Origin: Omphalotus guepiniiformis
Lineage: Eukaryota; Basidiomycota; Agaricomycetes; Agaricales; Omphalotaceae
Reading direction: 5' to 3'
DNA length: 64,000 nt
Assembly (NCBI GenBank): GCA_028554645.1
Contig: JAQOOI010000079.1
Span: forward strand, 1,984,001-2,048,000
Positions 52,071 through 61,327 of this stretch are shown here, one piece after another; the stretch's first letter is position 1, and every line of letters begins with the position of its first letter. Below the pieces are notes generated by a model. That model was given only the letters and a program-made list of their open reading frames with translations. It was not told where the DNA came from and searched no databases. The position numbers and the translations under genes are program-made.

Positions 52071-52964
52071 ATGTCTGAAACCGAAACCTTGCGAGGAAAA
52101 TCACTCCTCAACAAACCCAACAACTTCACCGGCGTCAAATCTGAGTTCAAGAATTGGCGACGGAGACTCTTTACCTATATCTGTGATAAGAAAAACGGTA
52201 TCACGACAGATGATGAAAGGATCGATGTTGCGATCTCTTTCATGAATGGGAAGCTTGTAGACGGATGGGTCAATAATTACTACAATACCCATTTTGACCA
52301 AGACAACGAGAAGTGGCAGAAGGACTGGGCGCATTTCAAGCAAGCCTTGAACAAGGCATTCCTAGATTCCGGTCTGCAGAGGACAGCGCAGGAGAAGGTG
52401 GAGTTGTTGAAGCAGGGAGCGGGAACGGCGGAGGAGTATTTCCAGGAGTTGGAGATACTGTTGACGGAGGCGGATTACAAGAAGGATGACCCGTATGTGG
52501 TGCGGCTCATTGAGAAGGGCATTAACGAGAAAACTATTGATGCCATCTACACGAGGGATGAGTTGCCCAAAGTGTACGATGAATGGAAGGACGTAGTGAT
52601 CAAGATTGATCAACTATGGAGAAGGCGTCAGGAATGGCGCAAGAATCAGAATCAGAACCGACCGGCGTTTACGCCAAGAAGAGAAAGTCCGCAAAATGCG
52701 GCAGGAAGTGGTGATCGGAGAGACGCCACAGGAACAACCTTTGGGGGTACAGGTAAACCCATGGACATTGACGCGGCCCGAAGGAATGGGCAGTGTTTCA
52801 ATTGCGGACAGAGGGGGCATATCTCGCGGGATTGTCCAGCAAAGCGGGGTCAGAGAGTGAGGCAGGTGAACGTACAGGAGGAAGAGAAGAAAGAAGAACA
52901 GCCACCAAGCTGGTTCTTGAACTGGTTGAAATCGGATACGGGTTTTGTCAGAGCTCAGAAGTGA
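52071..52964 (+). CDS. Gag of chromovirus copy 1
   Basis: This is the capsid/nucleocapsid polyprotein of the retrotransposon, 297 residues from the ATG at 52071. The capsid region contains the retrotransposon-gag pattern (NYYNTHFDQDNEKWQKDWAH, then AGTAEEYFQELEILLTEADY). The nucleocapsid has a CCHC zinc knuckle, CFNCGQRGHISRDC, near residue 244. In copy 2 the frame starts 42 codons earlier at MESWGNFSS. In copy 1 the corresponding start codon is ACG at about 51945, so only the shorter product is possible here. A slippery heptamer at 52940 precedes the stop and would move ribosomes into the protease frame. Confidence 0.9.
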   Translation: MSETETLRGKSLLNKPNNFTGVKSEFKNWRRRLFTYICDKKNGITTDDERIDVAISFMNGKLVDGWVNNYYNTHFDQDNEKWQKDWAHFKQALNKAFLDSGLQRTAQEKVELLKQGAGTAEEYFQELEILLTEADYKKDDPYVVRLIEKGINEKTIDAIYTRDELPKVYDEWKDVVIKIDQLWRRRQEWRKNQNQNRPAFTPRRESPQNAAGSGDRRDATGTTFGGTGKPMDIDAARRNGQCFNCGQRGHISRDCPAKRGQRVRQVNVQEEEKKEEQPPSWFLNWLKSDTGFVRAQK

Positions 52965-53568
52965 ATACAGGTCCTTCTGAGTTAGAATCGGAACAGTCTA
53001 GTGTAGATCACAAGGACAGCAATTTTCACTTTGTATTTAATCATCCTGAGAATAAATTTGCGTCAGTATCTACAAAGACCGATTCAAAACCTGTGAGAGA
53101 ACGTTATCCGCCGGATTCACCAGAATGGATAGCACAGAGAGTAAGGGAGGATGAGTCAGAACGAGCAGTGGGAATTTTGAGAGCATGGATGCCAACCTGT
53201 CGGGCCAGGGAAGCATCAGAAGAAACGGTTGCCCAGATCCGGTCATTGGACATTAGCGAAGCCGTCACAGCCGTAAAGTCACTCAAGAAAAACTTGCGGT
53301 TCGTAAAAGGTACTAAGGGCAGAGATCTCAAGCTGTCTGTTACAATTGATGACATCGAAAGTGGCAAGCAGATAGAAACATCGGCATTACTTGACAGTGG
53401 AGCAACGGGTTCTTGCGTCAATAAAGAATTCGTAGAGCGACATGGCTTAACTGTTAAGAAATTACCAGTAAAGATGCCAGTATACAATGCTGATGGTACC
53501 TTAAACGAAGACGGTTCAATTGAAGGATTCATAGAAGTCAGATTGGTAATGGGAGATCATGCAGAACG
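52793..53568 (+). CDS. Protease frame of chromovirus copy 1, cut by insertion
   Basis: This is the left part of the protease frame, -1 relative to gag and overlapping its 3' end. The aspartic protease motif ALLDSGATGSCV is intact at about 53388-53423. The frame runs into the inverted LTR of copy 2 at 53569, adding a meaningless tail from LTR sequence to a stop near 53716. It resumes at 59417 on the other side of the insertion. The region upstream of the motif is the usual acidic linker. Confidence 0.88.
52940..52946 (+). promoter_or_regulatory. Putative -1 ribosomal frameshift heptamer (gag to protease)
   Basis: gggtttt is read as G GGT TTT in the gag frame, a canonical X XXY YYZ slippery site. 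The protease frame is -1 relative to gag and is open across this point. The same heptamer is conserved in copy 2 at 57552-57558. Confidence 0.5.
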
Positions 53569-54021
53569 TGTCAGCGACTCGAGTTATCAAACTCAAATAA
53601 CCAAACACAATGATCTTAGTTTCACACGAGTAAGAGAAAAGCAGAAAGTGGAATTGAGAAAAGAGACGATACAAGGAAGTATGCTAAGTACAAGTCTAAA
53701 CTCGAGGAGTTATTGACAAGATCGAAGCTAAAGAAATATCTACCTAAGCGGACTTATTATATATGTAAATAAAACCCTAAACCCTGGGCTATAACCCTTG
53801 ACTAATCCACCGTGTGTCTACCATGAGTTCGATTGCCTCAAGTACTTCATTAATGATCGTGATCGCCTTGAGGTCTACATGCTTGATCTCGATCATCATG
53901 CTACATATGTGTGTATTTAATATAACCCTAGATCTATAACTTACGATGTTATCTACTGATAATAAAAGTGTCTATATGTACAAACAATGAGATAAGATGA
54001 AAAAGAAAATGTTCGTAACAT
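53569..54021 (-). repeat. 3' LTR of chromovirus copy 2
   Basis: Inverted LTR starting tgtcagcgac and ending cgtaaca on the plus strand. A polypurine tract (minus-strand aaggaggggg, 54025-54034) lies directly inside it. Confidence 0.95.
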
Positions 54022-54031
54022 GACCCCCTCC

Positions 54032-55027
54032 TTAGGGACGATGTCCCCATCGTCCTAACTTCACTGCTAATGCTTCTGTCGGCATCTTCTTTGTTTCTAC
54101 TACTTCCGTACATGCTTCAGGGATAGGTCGTAACAATGATGTCGGGAATAAGGAAATTGGGACCTCAATCTTTCTTAACTGAGGTGGTCGTGGTTTAGTG
54201 GGGAATTTTTTATGGAACTCTTCGATTGCTTCTTTTGCGTTTGCAAGGTTTGCTAATGGTTCCCATGTTTGTTCGTGCCGTGAGTATCCCTTCCATTGGA
54301 CTTTGTATCCGAATCTCCCTCCCCTATATTTCCCTGAATCTACTATTTCTTCCACTTCGAACTCCGGTTCTTCTCCTTCTATCACTGGTGGCGGATTATC
54401 ATTCTTAGGCTGCTCGGGGAATTCAGGCGGATGATAGGGTGACAGTAAAACTTCGTTAAAGACTGGATGTATTCTCTTCCAAGTCTTCGGAATCTTTAGC
54501 TGGTATGACGTCGCTCCAATTTTCTTTACAACTTCGAAAGGACCAAATCGTTTATCATCCAACTTCTTCATTGGTCGATCAGAAGTCAGATTTGTCGCTT
54601 CAAGCCATACTTTGTCATTAAGCTTGTATTCAACTGATGGTTTCCTTTTCTTGTCGTAATACCGAGTCATGTCTTCCTTTGCCTTTTTGAGTGCTGCTCC
54701 TACTTCGTCCCTGATCTTGACCATCTTATCGGCAAATTCCTGTGCTGTGGGGTTTGCCGACGGAGTTTTTGGAGCTGTTCCCTTATACGGATGTCGTCCC
54801 ATATCCACATAGAACGGAGTGACACCCGTCGCTGAGTGTATTCTGTCATTCAACACAAACTCTGCTGTCGGTAACCATTCATGCCAGTCGTTCTGATGTT
54901 GATTGATGAATAACCGGAGATAATGTTCAATCTCTTGGTTCATCCGTTCCGTCTGTCCATTCGTCTGTGGGTGATATGCCGTTGTGAAACTCCCCTGAAT
55001 GCCTAATAACCGGTATAGTTCCTTCAT
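54032..55027 (-). CDS. Truncated integrase with chromodomain, copy 2
   Basis: This is a 331-residue frame holding the C-terminal part of the integrase. Its start is read as MKELYRLLGIQGSFTTAYHP and contains QTNGQTERMNQEIEH with the catalytic Glu. A GPY/F-like region (FGPFEVVKKIGATSYQLKIP) follows, then a chromodomain (VEEIVDSGKYRGGRFGYKVQ, WKGYSRHEQTWEP), the hallmark of chromoviruses that target heterochromatin. The HHCC zinc domain and the first catalytic Asp are missing. The DRGPQ segment with the second Asp lies just upstream, in a frame shared only partly with this ORF. It is therefore inactive as an integrase. Confidence 0.9.
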   Translation of the reverse strand: MKELYRLLGIQGSFTTAYHPQTNGQTERMNQEIEHYLRLFINQHQNDWHEWLPTAEFVLNDRIHSATGVTPFYVDMGRHPYKGTAPKTPSANPTAQEFADKMVKIRDEVGAALKKAKEDMTRYYDKKRKPSVEYKLNDKVWLEATNLTSDRPMKKLDDKRFGPFEVVKKIGATSYQLKIPKTWKRIHPVFNEVLLSPYHPPEFPEQPKNDNPPPVIEGEEPEFEVEEIVDSGKYRGGRFGYKVQWKGYSRHEQTWEPLANLANAKEAIEEFHKKFPTKPRPPQLRKIEVPISLFPTSLLRPIPEACTEVVETKKMPTEALAVKLGRWGHRP

Positions 55028-56814
55028 GAATCGGGAATGATATTGAGGTCCCCGATCATGAATAATCTTACGTAAATCCTATCCTGCCACGTCACAATTC
55101 CTTCCTCTGACTCGACCCAATCCTTCTCTTTTCCTTCTAAAGCCTTATTCACTAGATTATCCCGCACTTTTGACTTTTTCTTGATAAGATCTAAGATCTC
55201 GTCCTCGGGCATCTCTAGTCTGTTGATCGAAAAAAGTTCCGGCTTTAAAAGTACCACATCCTCATTGTCTTTCTCCCCCGTCTCATGATTGGCCATCCTG
55301 GACAATGCATCTGGCTTTCCCATTGACTTTCCAGGTTTATGAATCAATGTAAAGTCGTATTCAGATAATTCAGTGATCCATCGGGCTTGTCGGCGATTCA
55401 ATTTCTGAGGCTTTTTGAAATACTGAAGATTTTGATGATCTGTATAGATCTCAAATGACTCTTCCGCACCCATCAGATACTGTCTCCAATCTGCTAAGGA
55501 ATCCATAATGGCCATCATTTCCTTATCATAGATCTCATAATTACGTTCCGTTTCATTTAGAGATCTAGATCTGAACGCAATAGGCCACCATTTTCCATCT
55601 ATCTTTTGCGATAAGACAGCTCCGTTTGCATGATCTGATGAATCTGCCTCGACTCTAAATTGTCCATGATCACGGGGTATGGTTAGAACTACTTCTTCGG
55701 CAATTCTACTTTTGAGTTCTTCGAATGCCTGCTGTTGTTGCTCTGTCCATTCCCACTTTGAATTCCCAGTCAGTGATGACAATGGTTTCGCCACTTGACT
55801 AAATCCTCGGATAAATCGTCGGTAGAAGTTGCAGAAACCCAAGAAGGACTGTACTTCCTTCTTGTTTCCTGGTATTTTCCATTCTTTTACCGCTTTGACT
55901 TTCTTTGGATCCATCTGCACTTGTCCATTTCCTACAAACACTCCAAGGTACTCAACATTACTGGTCTCGAATTCGCACTTTTCAGGTCTAAGATACAACT
56001 TGTGTTGTCGTAATATATCTAACACCTGTTTTACAATTGACTCGTGCTCTTCGATTGTATTTGTGAAAACCAAGATATCGTCTAAGTACACCATGACGTG
56101 ACCTTCGTTGATCAAATCCCTTAAGATATGATTCATAAACGCTTGGAAGGTCGCCGGAGAATTTGTAAGACCAAAGAACATAACCGTTGGTTCAAAGAGC
56201 CCCCGATTAGTCCTAAATGCCGCCTTCCACTCATCACCTTCTTTGATCCGGATATTATTGTATCCCCATCGAACATCCATTTTCGAAAATACTTTCGAAT
56301 CCTTCAGTTTATCAATGAGTTCTTGAATGAGCGGCAACGGGTATTTGTTCTTTATCGTTGCTTCATTCAATTTTCGATAATCCTGGACAGGTCGAAGTTT
56401 CCCATCTTTCTTTGCCACAAAGAAGAATGGTGAGGCCATCGGTGACTTTGATGGTCTAATTCGTCCAGGTTTCAGATTTTCCTTAATGAACTCATCTAAA
56501 ACTTTCTGTTCCGAAGGATTTAATGGATAGACCTTGCAATCTACTGGTGTAAAGTCTGGCTTCAGTTCAATTGCATGGTCCCAGGGTCTTCGTTCGGGTA
56601 AACTTTGGAAATCGGCTTCATCAAAAACATCCTTGTACTCATTGACGTACTTGTCTGCTTTTGACTCAGTCTTTTTGCCTTTTCCAAAGTTCATACTCTG
56701 AAGATATCCGTCCCAATTCAGGTAAAACAACCAATCCCCTTCTTCCAGTTCTTGGACTTCAGCGTCGGATTCAGGTTTTAGATAATACGGTATGTAACCA
56801 CACTTCTTAGGACA
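55024..56814 (-). CDS. Reverse transcriptase / RNase H, copy 2
   Basis: This is the Pol segment with RT and RNase H. It is open from the codon after the in-frame TGA at 56815-56817 to 55024. RT motifs are present: MDVRWGYNNIRI, FFGLTNSPATFQ and the catalytic YLDD in VMVYLDDILVF. RNase H shows DSSDHANGAVLSQ, E-x-N-Y-x-I-Y-D-K-E and TDHQNLQYF. The frame ends after VTWQDRIYV, where it should pass into the integrase zinc domain. Instead it runs into sequence from the middle of the integrase in another frame (deletion junction near 55060). RT and RNase H look intact. Confidence 0.92.
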   Translation of the reverse strand, partial: CPKKCGYIPYYLKPESDAEVQELEEGDWLFYLNWDGYLQSMNFGKGKKTESKADKYVNEYKDVFDEADFQSLPERRPWDHAIELKPDFTPVDCKVYPLNPSEQKVLDEFIKENLKPGRIRPSKSPMASPFFFVAKKDGKLRPVQDYRKLNEATIKNKYPLPLIQELIDKLKDSKVFSKMDVRWGYNNIRIKEGDEWKAAFRTNRGLFEPTVMFFGLTNSPATFQAFMNHILRDLINEGHVMVYLDDILVFTNTIEEHESIVKQVLDILRQHKLYLRPEKCEFETSNVEYLGVFVGNGQVQMDPKKVKAVKEWKIPGNKKEVQSFLGFCNFYRRFIRGFSQVAKPLSSLTGNSKWEWTEQQQQAFEELKSRIAEEVVLTIPRDHGQFRVEADSSDHANGAVLSQKIDGKWWPIAFRSRSLNETERNYEIYDKEMMAIMDSLADWRQYLMGAEESFEIYTDHQNLQYFKKPQKLNRRQARWITELSEYDFTLIHKPGKSMGKPDALSRMANHETGEKDNEDVVLLKPELFSINRLEMPEDEILDLIKKKSKVRDNLVNKALEGKEKDWVESEEGIVTWQDRIYVRLFMIGDLNIIPDS

Positions 56815-57705
56815 TCAATCAAACTTTAAGGTTGAGTCATTCCAATCTATATTGGGGTTATGATGTCTTAACCAGTCGAGTCCTAGGAATATGTCCGTTT
56901 TGCCTAAATTTGTAACAGCAAGTTCAATGTGTTCCACATGATCTCCCATTACCAATCTGACTTCTATGAATCCTTCAATTGAACCGTCCTCGTTTAAGGT
57001 ACCATCAGCATTGTATACCGGCATCTTTACTGGTAATTTCTTAACAGTTAAGCCATGTCGCTCTACGAATTCTTTATTGACGCAAGAACCCGTTGCTCCA
57101 CTGTCAAGTAATGCCGATGTTTCTATCTGCTTGCAACTTTCGATGTCATCAATTGTAACAGACAGCTTGAGATCTCTGCCTTTAGTACCTTTTACGAACC
57201 GCAAGTTTTTCTTGAGTGACTTTACGGCTGTGACAGCTTCGCTAATGTCCAATGACCGGATCTGGGCAACCGTTTCTTCTGATGCTTCCCTGGCCCGACA
57301 GGTTGGCATCCATGCTCTCAAAATTCCCACTGCTCGTTCTGACTCATCCTCCCTTACTCTCTGCGCTATCCATTCTGGTGAATTCGGTGGATAACGTTCT
57401 CTCACAGGTTTTGAATCGGTCTTTGTAGATACTGACGCAAATTTATTCTCAGGATGATTAAATACAAAGTGAAAATTGCTATCTTCATGATCTACACTAG
57501 ACTGTTCCGATTTCGACTCAGAAGGACCTGTATTCACTTCTAAGCTTTGACAAAACCCGTGTCCGATTTCAACCAGTTTAAGAACCAGCTCGGCGGCTGT
57601 TCTTCTTTCTTCTCTTCTTCCTGCATGTTCACCTGCCTCACTCTCTGACCCCGCTTTGCTGGACAATCCCGCGAGATATGCCCCCTCTGTCCGCAATTGA
57701 AACAC
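56815..57705 (-). CDS. Protease frame, copy 2
   Basis: This is the complete version of the frame interrupted in copy 1, 296 codons in the -1 frame relative to gag. It overlaps the gag 3' end (57540-57705). The active site is ALLDSGATGSCV, and a later IFLGLDWLRHH is typical of Ty3/gypsy proteases. It ends at a TGA (56815-56817), which is in the same frame as RT. One stop codon therefore separates protease from RT in this copy and in copy 1. Confidence 0.9.
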   Translation of the reverse strand: MFQLRTEGAYLAGLSSKAGSESEAGEHAGRREERRTAAELVLKLVEIGHGFCQSLEVNTGPSESKSEQSSVDHEDSNFHFVFNHPENKFASVSTKTDSKPVRERYPPNSPEWIAQRVREDESERAVGILRAWMPTCRAREASEETVAQIRSLDISEAVTAVKSLKKNLRFVKGTKGRDLKLSVTIDDIESCKQIETSALLDSGATGSCVNKEFVERHGLTVKKLPVKMPVYNADGTLNEDGSIEGFIEVRLVMGDHVEHIELAVTNLGKTDIFLGLDWLRHHNPNIDWNDSTLKFD

Positions 57706-58550
57706 TGCCCATTCCTTCGGGCCGCGTCAATGTCCATGGGTTTACCTGTACCCCCAAAGGTTGTTCCTGTGGCGTCTCTCCGATCACCACTTCCTGCCGC
57801 ATTTTGCGGACTTTCTCTTCTTGGCGTAAACGCCGGTCGGTTCTGATTCTGATTCTTGCGCCATTCCTGACGCCTTCTCCATAGTTGATCAATCTTGATC
57901 ACTACGTCCTTCCATTCATCGTACACTTTGGGCAACTCATCCCTCGTGTAGATGGCATCAATAGTTTTCTCGTTAATGCCCTTCTCAATGAGCCGCACCA
58001 CATACGGGTCATCCTTCTTGTAATCCGCCTCCGTCAACAGTATCTCCAACTCCTGGAAATACTCCTCCGCCGTCCCTGCTCCCTGTTTCAACAACTCCAC
58101 CTTCTCCTGTGCTGTCCTCTGCAGACCGGAATCTAGGAACACCTTGTTCAAGGCTTGCTTGAAATGCGCCCAGTCCTTCTGCCACTTCTCGTTGTCTTGG
58201 TCAAAATGGGTATTATAGTAATTATTGACCCATCCGTCTACAAGCTTCCCATTCATGAAAGAGATCACAACATTGATCCTTTCATCGTCGGTCGTGATAC
58301 CGTTTTTCTTATCACGGATATATGTGAAGAGTCTTCGACGCCAATTCTTGAATTCGGATTTGATGCCGGTGAAGTTATTGGGTTTGTTGAGGAGTGATTT
58401 TCCTCGCGAAGTTTCGATTTCAGACATTCTGATAGGAGTATGAGGTCGGGTAGAATAGGGAGATGATGCAAGAGATTTGTATGAAGGTGTGACAGGTGAT
58501 GGGATGGTGGTTTCTTCGAAGAGACTGCTAAAGTTCCCCCAAGATTCCAT
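57540..58550 (-). CDS. Gag of chromovirus copy 2
   Basis: This is a 336-residue Gag from the ATG at 58550 (MESWGNFSSLFEE). It has the same capsid region and CCHC knuckle (CFNCGQRGHISRDC) as copy 1 but with the upstream start intact. It ends GFVKA at a TAG just past the slippery heptamer (57552-57558 on the minus strand). Confidence 0.92.
   Translation of the reverse strand: MESWGNFSSLFEETTIPSPVTPSYKSLASSPYSTRPHTPIRMSEIETSRGKSLLNKPNNFTGIKSEFKNWRRRLFTYIRDKKNGITTDDERINVVISFMNGKLVDGWVNNYYNTHFDQDNEKWQKDWAHFKQALNKVFLDSGLQRTAQEKVELLKQGAGTAEEYFQELEILLTEADYKKDDPYVVRLIEKGINEKTIDAIYTRDELPKVYDEWKDVVIKIDQLWRRRQEWRKNQNQNRPAFTPRRESPQNAAGSGDRRDATGTTFGGTGKPMDIDAARRNGQCFNCGQRGHISRDCPAKRGQRVRQVNMQEEEKKEEQPPSWFLNWLKSDTGFVKA
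57552..57558 (-). promoter_or_regulatory. Putative -1 frameshift heptamer, copy 2
   Basis: On the minus strand gggtttt lies in the gag frame as G GGT TTT, four codons before the gag stop, as in copy 1. Confidence 0.5.
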
Positions 58551-58950
58551 AATGGTAGAGTTTACTTCGGTCCGTCAGTAACCTCACGAAGAGATTTCGG
58601 GACCTTTTCTGCCTCTAATAAACGAGTTCCTAAATCTGTGCTCACTTGCTGAGTAAACCTGGGCGTGCCTTTCTAGGAGTGCACCTCGTTTCCCAAGCGC
58701 AAAGTCCCTTCCCCGAAGGTCAGTTATCAGACGATGCTTTCTGCTGCCAGTACAGAGTCGGACTCAACGTTACTCTTTTGTACTATAGGCGCAATTACTC
58801 TATTAGAGCACAGATTCCTAATTCGGACGGAAACCCGAATATCAAAGGGAGAAAAATGAAGTAAGCGTGTGAAGGTGAAGAGAAACTTACTTGCTACTGA
58901 AATAGCAACAAGAAGGCAAACTTGAATTGTGTTGGTCGGGTGAGTTGTGT

Positions 58951-58963
58951 TAGCTTCGATCTT
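58951..58963 (-). other. Self-primer binding site, copy 2
   Basis: On the minus strand aagatcgaagcta begins one base after the 5' LTR. The complementary word is within the LTR at 59114-59126, as in copy 1. Confidence 0.7.
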
Positions 58964-58964
58964 A

Positions 58965-59416
58965 TGTCAGCGACTCGAGTTATCAAACTCAAATAACCAA
59001 ACACAATGATCTTAGTTTCACACGAGTAAGAGAAAAGCAGAAAGTGGAATTGAGAAAAGAGACGATACAAGGAAGTATGCTAAGTACAAGTCTAAACTCG
59101 AGGAGTTATTGACAAGATCGAAGCTAAAGAAATATCTACCTAAGCGGACTTATTATATATGTAAATAAAACCCTAAACCCTGGGCTATAACCCTTGACTA
59201 ATCCACCGTGTGTCTACCATGAGTTCGATCGCCTCAAGTACTTCATTAATGATCGTGATCGCCTTGAGGTTTACATGCTTGATCTCGATCATCATGCTAC
59301 ATACGTATGTATTTAATATAACCCTAGATCTATAACTTACGATGTTATCTACTGATAATAAAAGTGTCTATATGTACAAACAATGAGATAAGATGAAAAA
59401 GAAAATGTTCGTAACA
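58965..59416 (-). repeat. 5' LTR of chromovirus copy 2
   Basis: 452-base LTR, inverted relative to the window, starting tgtcagcgac and ending cgtaaca on the plus strand. Confidence 0.95.
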
Positions 59417-59536
59417 GAACACATTGAACTTGCTGTTACAAATTTAGGCAAAACGGACATTTTCTTAGGACTTGATTGGTTAAGACGTCATAACCCCAAT
59501 ATAGATTGGAATGACTCAACCTTAAAGTTTGATTGA
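59417..59536 (+). CDS. Right part of the copy 1 protease frame
   Basis: After the nested insertion, the protease frame of copy 1 resumes (VTNLGKTDIFLGLDWLRHH) in the same phase as the left part, counting the duplicated five bases. It ends at the TGA at 59534-59536. Confidence 0.85.
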   Translation, partial: EHIELAVTNLGKTDIFLGLDWLRRHNPNIDWNDSTLKFD

Positions 59537-61327
59537 TGTCCTAAGAAGTGTGGTTACATACCGTATTACCTAAAACCTGAATCCGACGCTGAAGTCCAAG
59601 AACTGGAAGAAGGGGATCGGTTGTTTTACCTGAATTGGGACGGATATCTTCAGAGTATGAACTTTGGAAAAGGCAAAAAGACTGAGTCAAAAGCAGACAA
59701 GTACGTCAATGAGTACAAGGATGTTTTTGATGAAGCCGATTTCCAAAGTTTACCCGAACGAAGACTCTGGGACCATGCAATTGAACTGAAGCCAGACTTT
59801 ACACCAGTAGATTGCAAGGTCTATCCATTAAATCCTTCGGAACAGAAAGTTTTAGATGAGTTCATTAAGGAAAATCTGAAACCTGGACGAATTAGACCAT
59901 CAAAGTCACCGATGGCCTCACCATTCTTCTTTGTGGCAAAGAAAGATGGGAAACTTCGACCTGTCCAGGATTATCGAAAATTGAATGAAGCAACGATAAA
60001 GAACAAATACCCGTTGCCGCTCATTCAAGAACTCATTGATAAACTGAAGGATTCGAAAGTATTTTCGAAAATGGATGTTCGATGGGGATACAATAATATC
60101 CGGATCAAAGAAGGTGATGAGTGGAAGGCGGCATTTAGGACTAATCGGGGGCTCTTTGAACCAACGGTTATGTTCTTTGGTCTTACAAATTCTCCGGCGA
60201 CCTTCCAAGCGTTTATGAATCATATCTTAAGGGATTTGATCAACGAAGGTCACGTCATGGTGTACTTAGACGATATCTTGGTTTTCACAAATACAATCGA
60301 AGAGCACGAGTCAATTGTAAAACAGGTGTTAGATATATTACGACAACACAAGTTGTATCTTAGACCTGAAAAGTGCGAATTCGAGACCAGTAATGTTGAG
60401 TACCTTGGAGTGTTTGTAGGAAATGGACAAGTGCAGATGGATCCAAAGAAAGTCAAAGCGGTAAAAGAATGGAAAATACCAGGAAACAAGAAGGAAGTAC
60501 AGTCCTTCTTGGGTTTCTGCAACTTCTACCGACGATTTATCCGAGGATTTAGTCAAGTGGCGAAACCATTGTCATCACTGACTGGGAATTCAAAGTGGGA
60601 ATGGACAGAGCAACAACAGCAGGCATTCGAAGAACTCAAAAGTAGAATTGCCGAAGAAGTAGTTCTAACCATACCCCGTGATCATGGACAATTTAGAGTC
60701 GAGGCAGATTCATCAGATCATGCAAACGGAGCTGTCTTATCGCAAAAGATAGATGGAAAATGGTGGCCTATTGCGTTCAGATCTAGATCTCTAAATGAAA
60801 CGGAACGTAATTATGAGATCTATGATAAGGAAATGATGGCCATTATGGATTCCTTAGCAGATTGGAGACAGTATCTGATGGGTGCGGAAGAGTCATTTGA
60901 GATCTATACAGATCATCAAAATCTTCAGTATTTCAAAAAGCCTCAGAAATTGAATCGCCGACAAGCCCGATGGATCACTGAATTATCTGAATACGACTTT
61001 ACATTGATTCATAAACCTGGAAAGTCAATGGGAAAGCCAGATGCATTGTCCAGGATGGCCAATCATGAGACGGGGGAGAAAGACAATGAGGATGTGGTAC
61101 TTTTAAAGCCGGAACTTTTTTCGATCAACAGACTAGAGATGCCCGAGGACGAGATCTTAGATCTTATCAAGAAAAAGTCAAAAGTGCGGGATAATCTAGT
61201 GAATAAGGCTTTAGAAGGAAAAGAGAAGGATTGGGTCGAGTCAGAGGAAGGAATTGTGACGTGGCAGGATAGGATTTACGTAAGATTATTCATGATCGGG
61301 GACCTCAATATCATTCCCGATTCATGA
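59537..61327 (+). CDS. Reverse transcriptase / RNase H, copy 1
   Basis: This matches the copy 2 Pol segment, with an apparently intact YLDD catalytic box (VMVYLDDILVF) and RNase H residues. It is in the same frame as the protease, separated only by the TGA at 59534. It ends with the same abrupt change after VTWQDRIYV as copy 2, so the integrase deletion was already present in the parent of both copies. Confidence 0.92.
   Translation, partial: CPKKCGYIPYYLKPESDAEVQELEEGDRLFYLNWDGYLQSMNFGKGKKTESKADKYVNEYKDVFDEADFQSLPERRLWDHAIELKPDFTPVDCKVYPLNPSEQKVLDEFIKENLKPGRIRPSKSPMASPFFFVAKKDGKLRPVQDYRKLNEATIKNKYPLPLIQELIDKLKDSKVFSKMDVRWGYNNIRIKEGDEWKAAFRTNRGLFEPTVMFFGLTNSPATFQAFMNHILRDLINEGHVMVYLDDILVFTNTIEEHESIVKQVLDILRQHKLYLRPEKCEFETSNVEYLGVFVGNGQVQMDPKKVKAVKEWKIPGNKKEVQSFLGFCNFYRRFIRGFSQVAKPLSSLTGNSKWEWTEQQQQAFEELKSRIAEEVVLTIPRDHGQFRVEADSSDHANGAVLSQKIDGKWWPIAFRSRSLNETERNYEIYDKEMMAIMDSLADWRQYLMGAEESFEIYTDHQNLQYFKKPQKLNRRQARWITELSEYDFTLIHKPGKSMGKPDALSRMANHETGEKDNEDVVLLKPELFSINRLEMPEDEILDLIKKKSKVRDNLVNKALEGKEKDWVESEEGIVTWQDRIYVRLFMIGDLNIIPDS

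Larger units (their letters stand above)
53569..59416 (-). mobile_element. Chromovirus copy 2, nested in copy 1 in reverse
   Basis: This is a 5848-base element of the same family inserted into the protease region of copy 1. The 5' LTR is at 58965-59416 and the 3' LTR at 53569-54021, both read on the minus strand. Flanking target duplications are gaacg (53564-53568) and gaaca (59417-59421), differing at one base. Coding content matches copy 1 almost exactly: the RT frames have one amino-acid difference that I can see, P versus L after ERR. It is recent, since its LTRs differ by about four bases. Confidence 0.95.
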
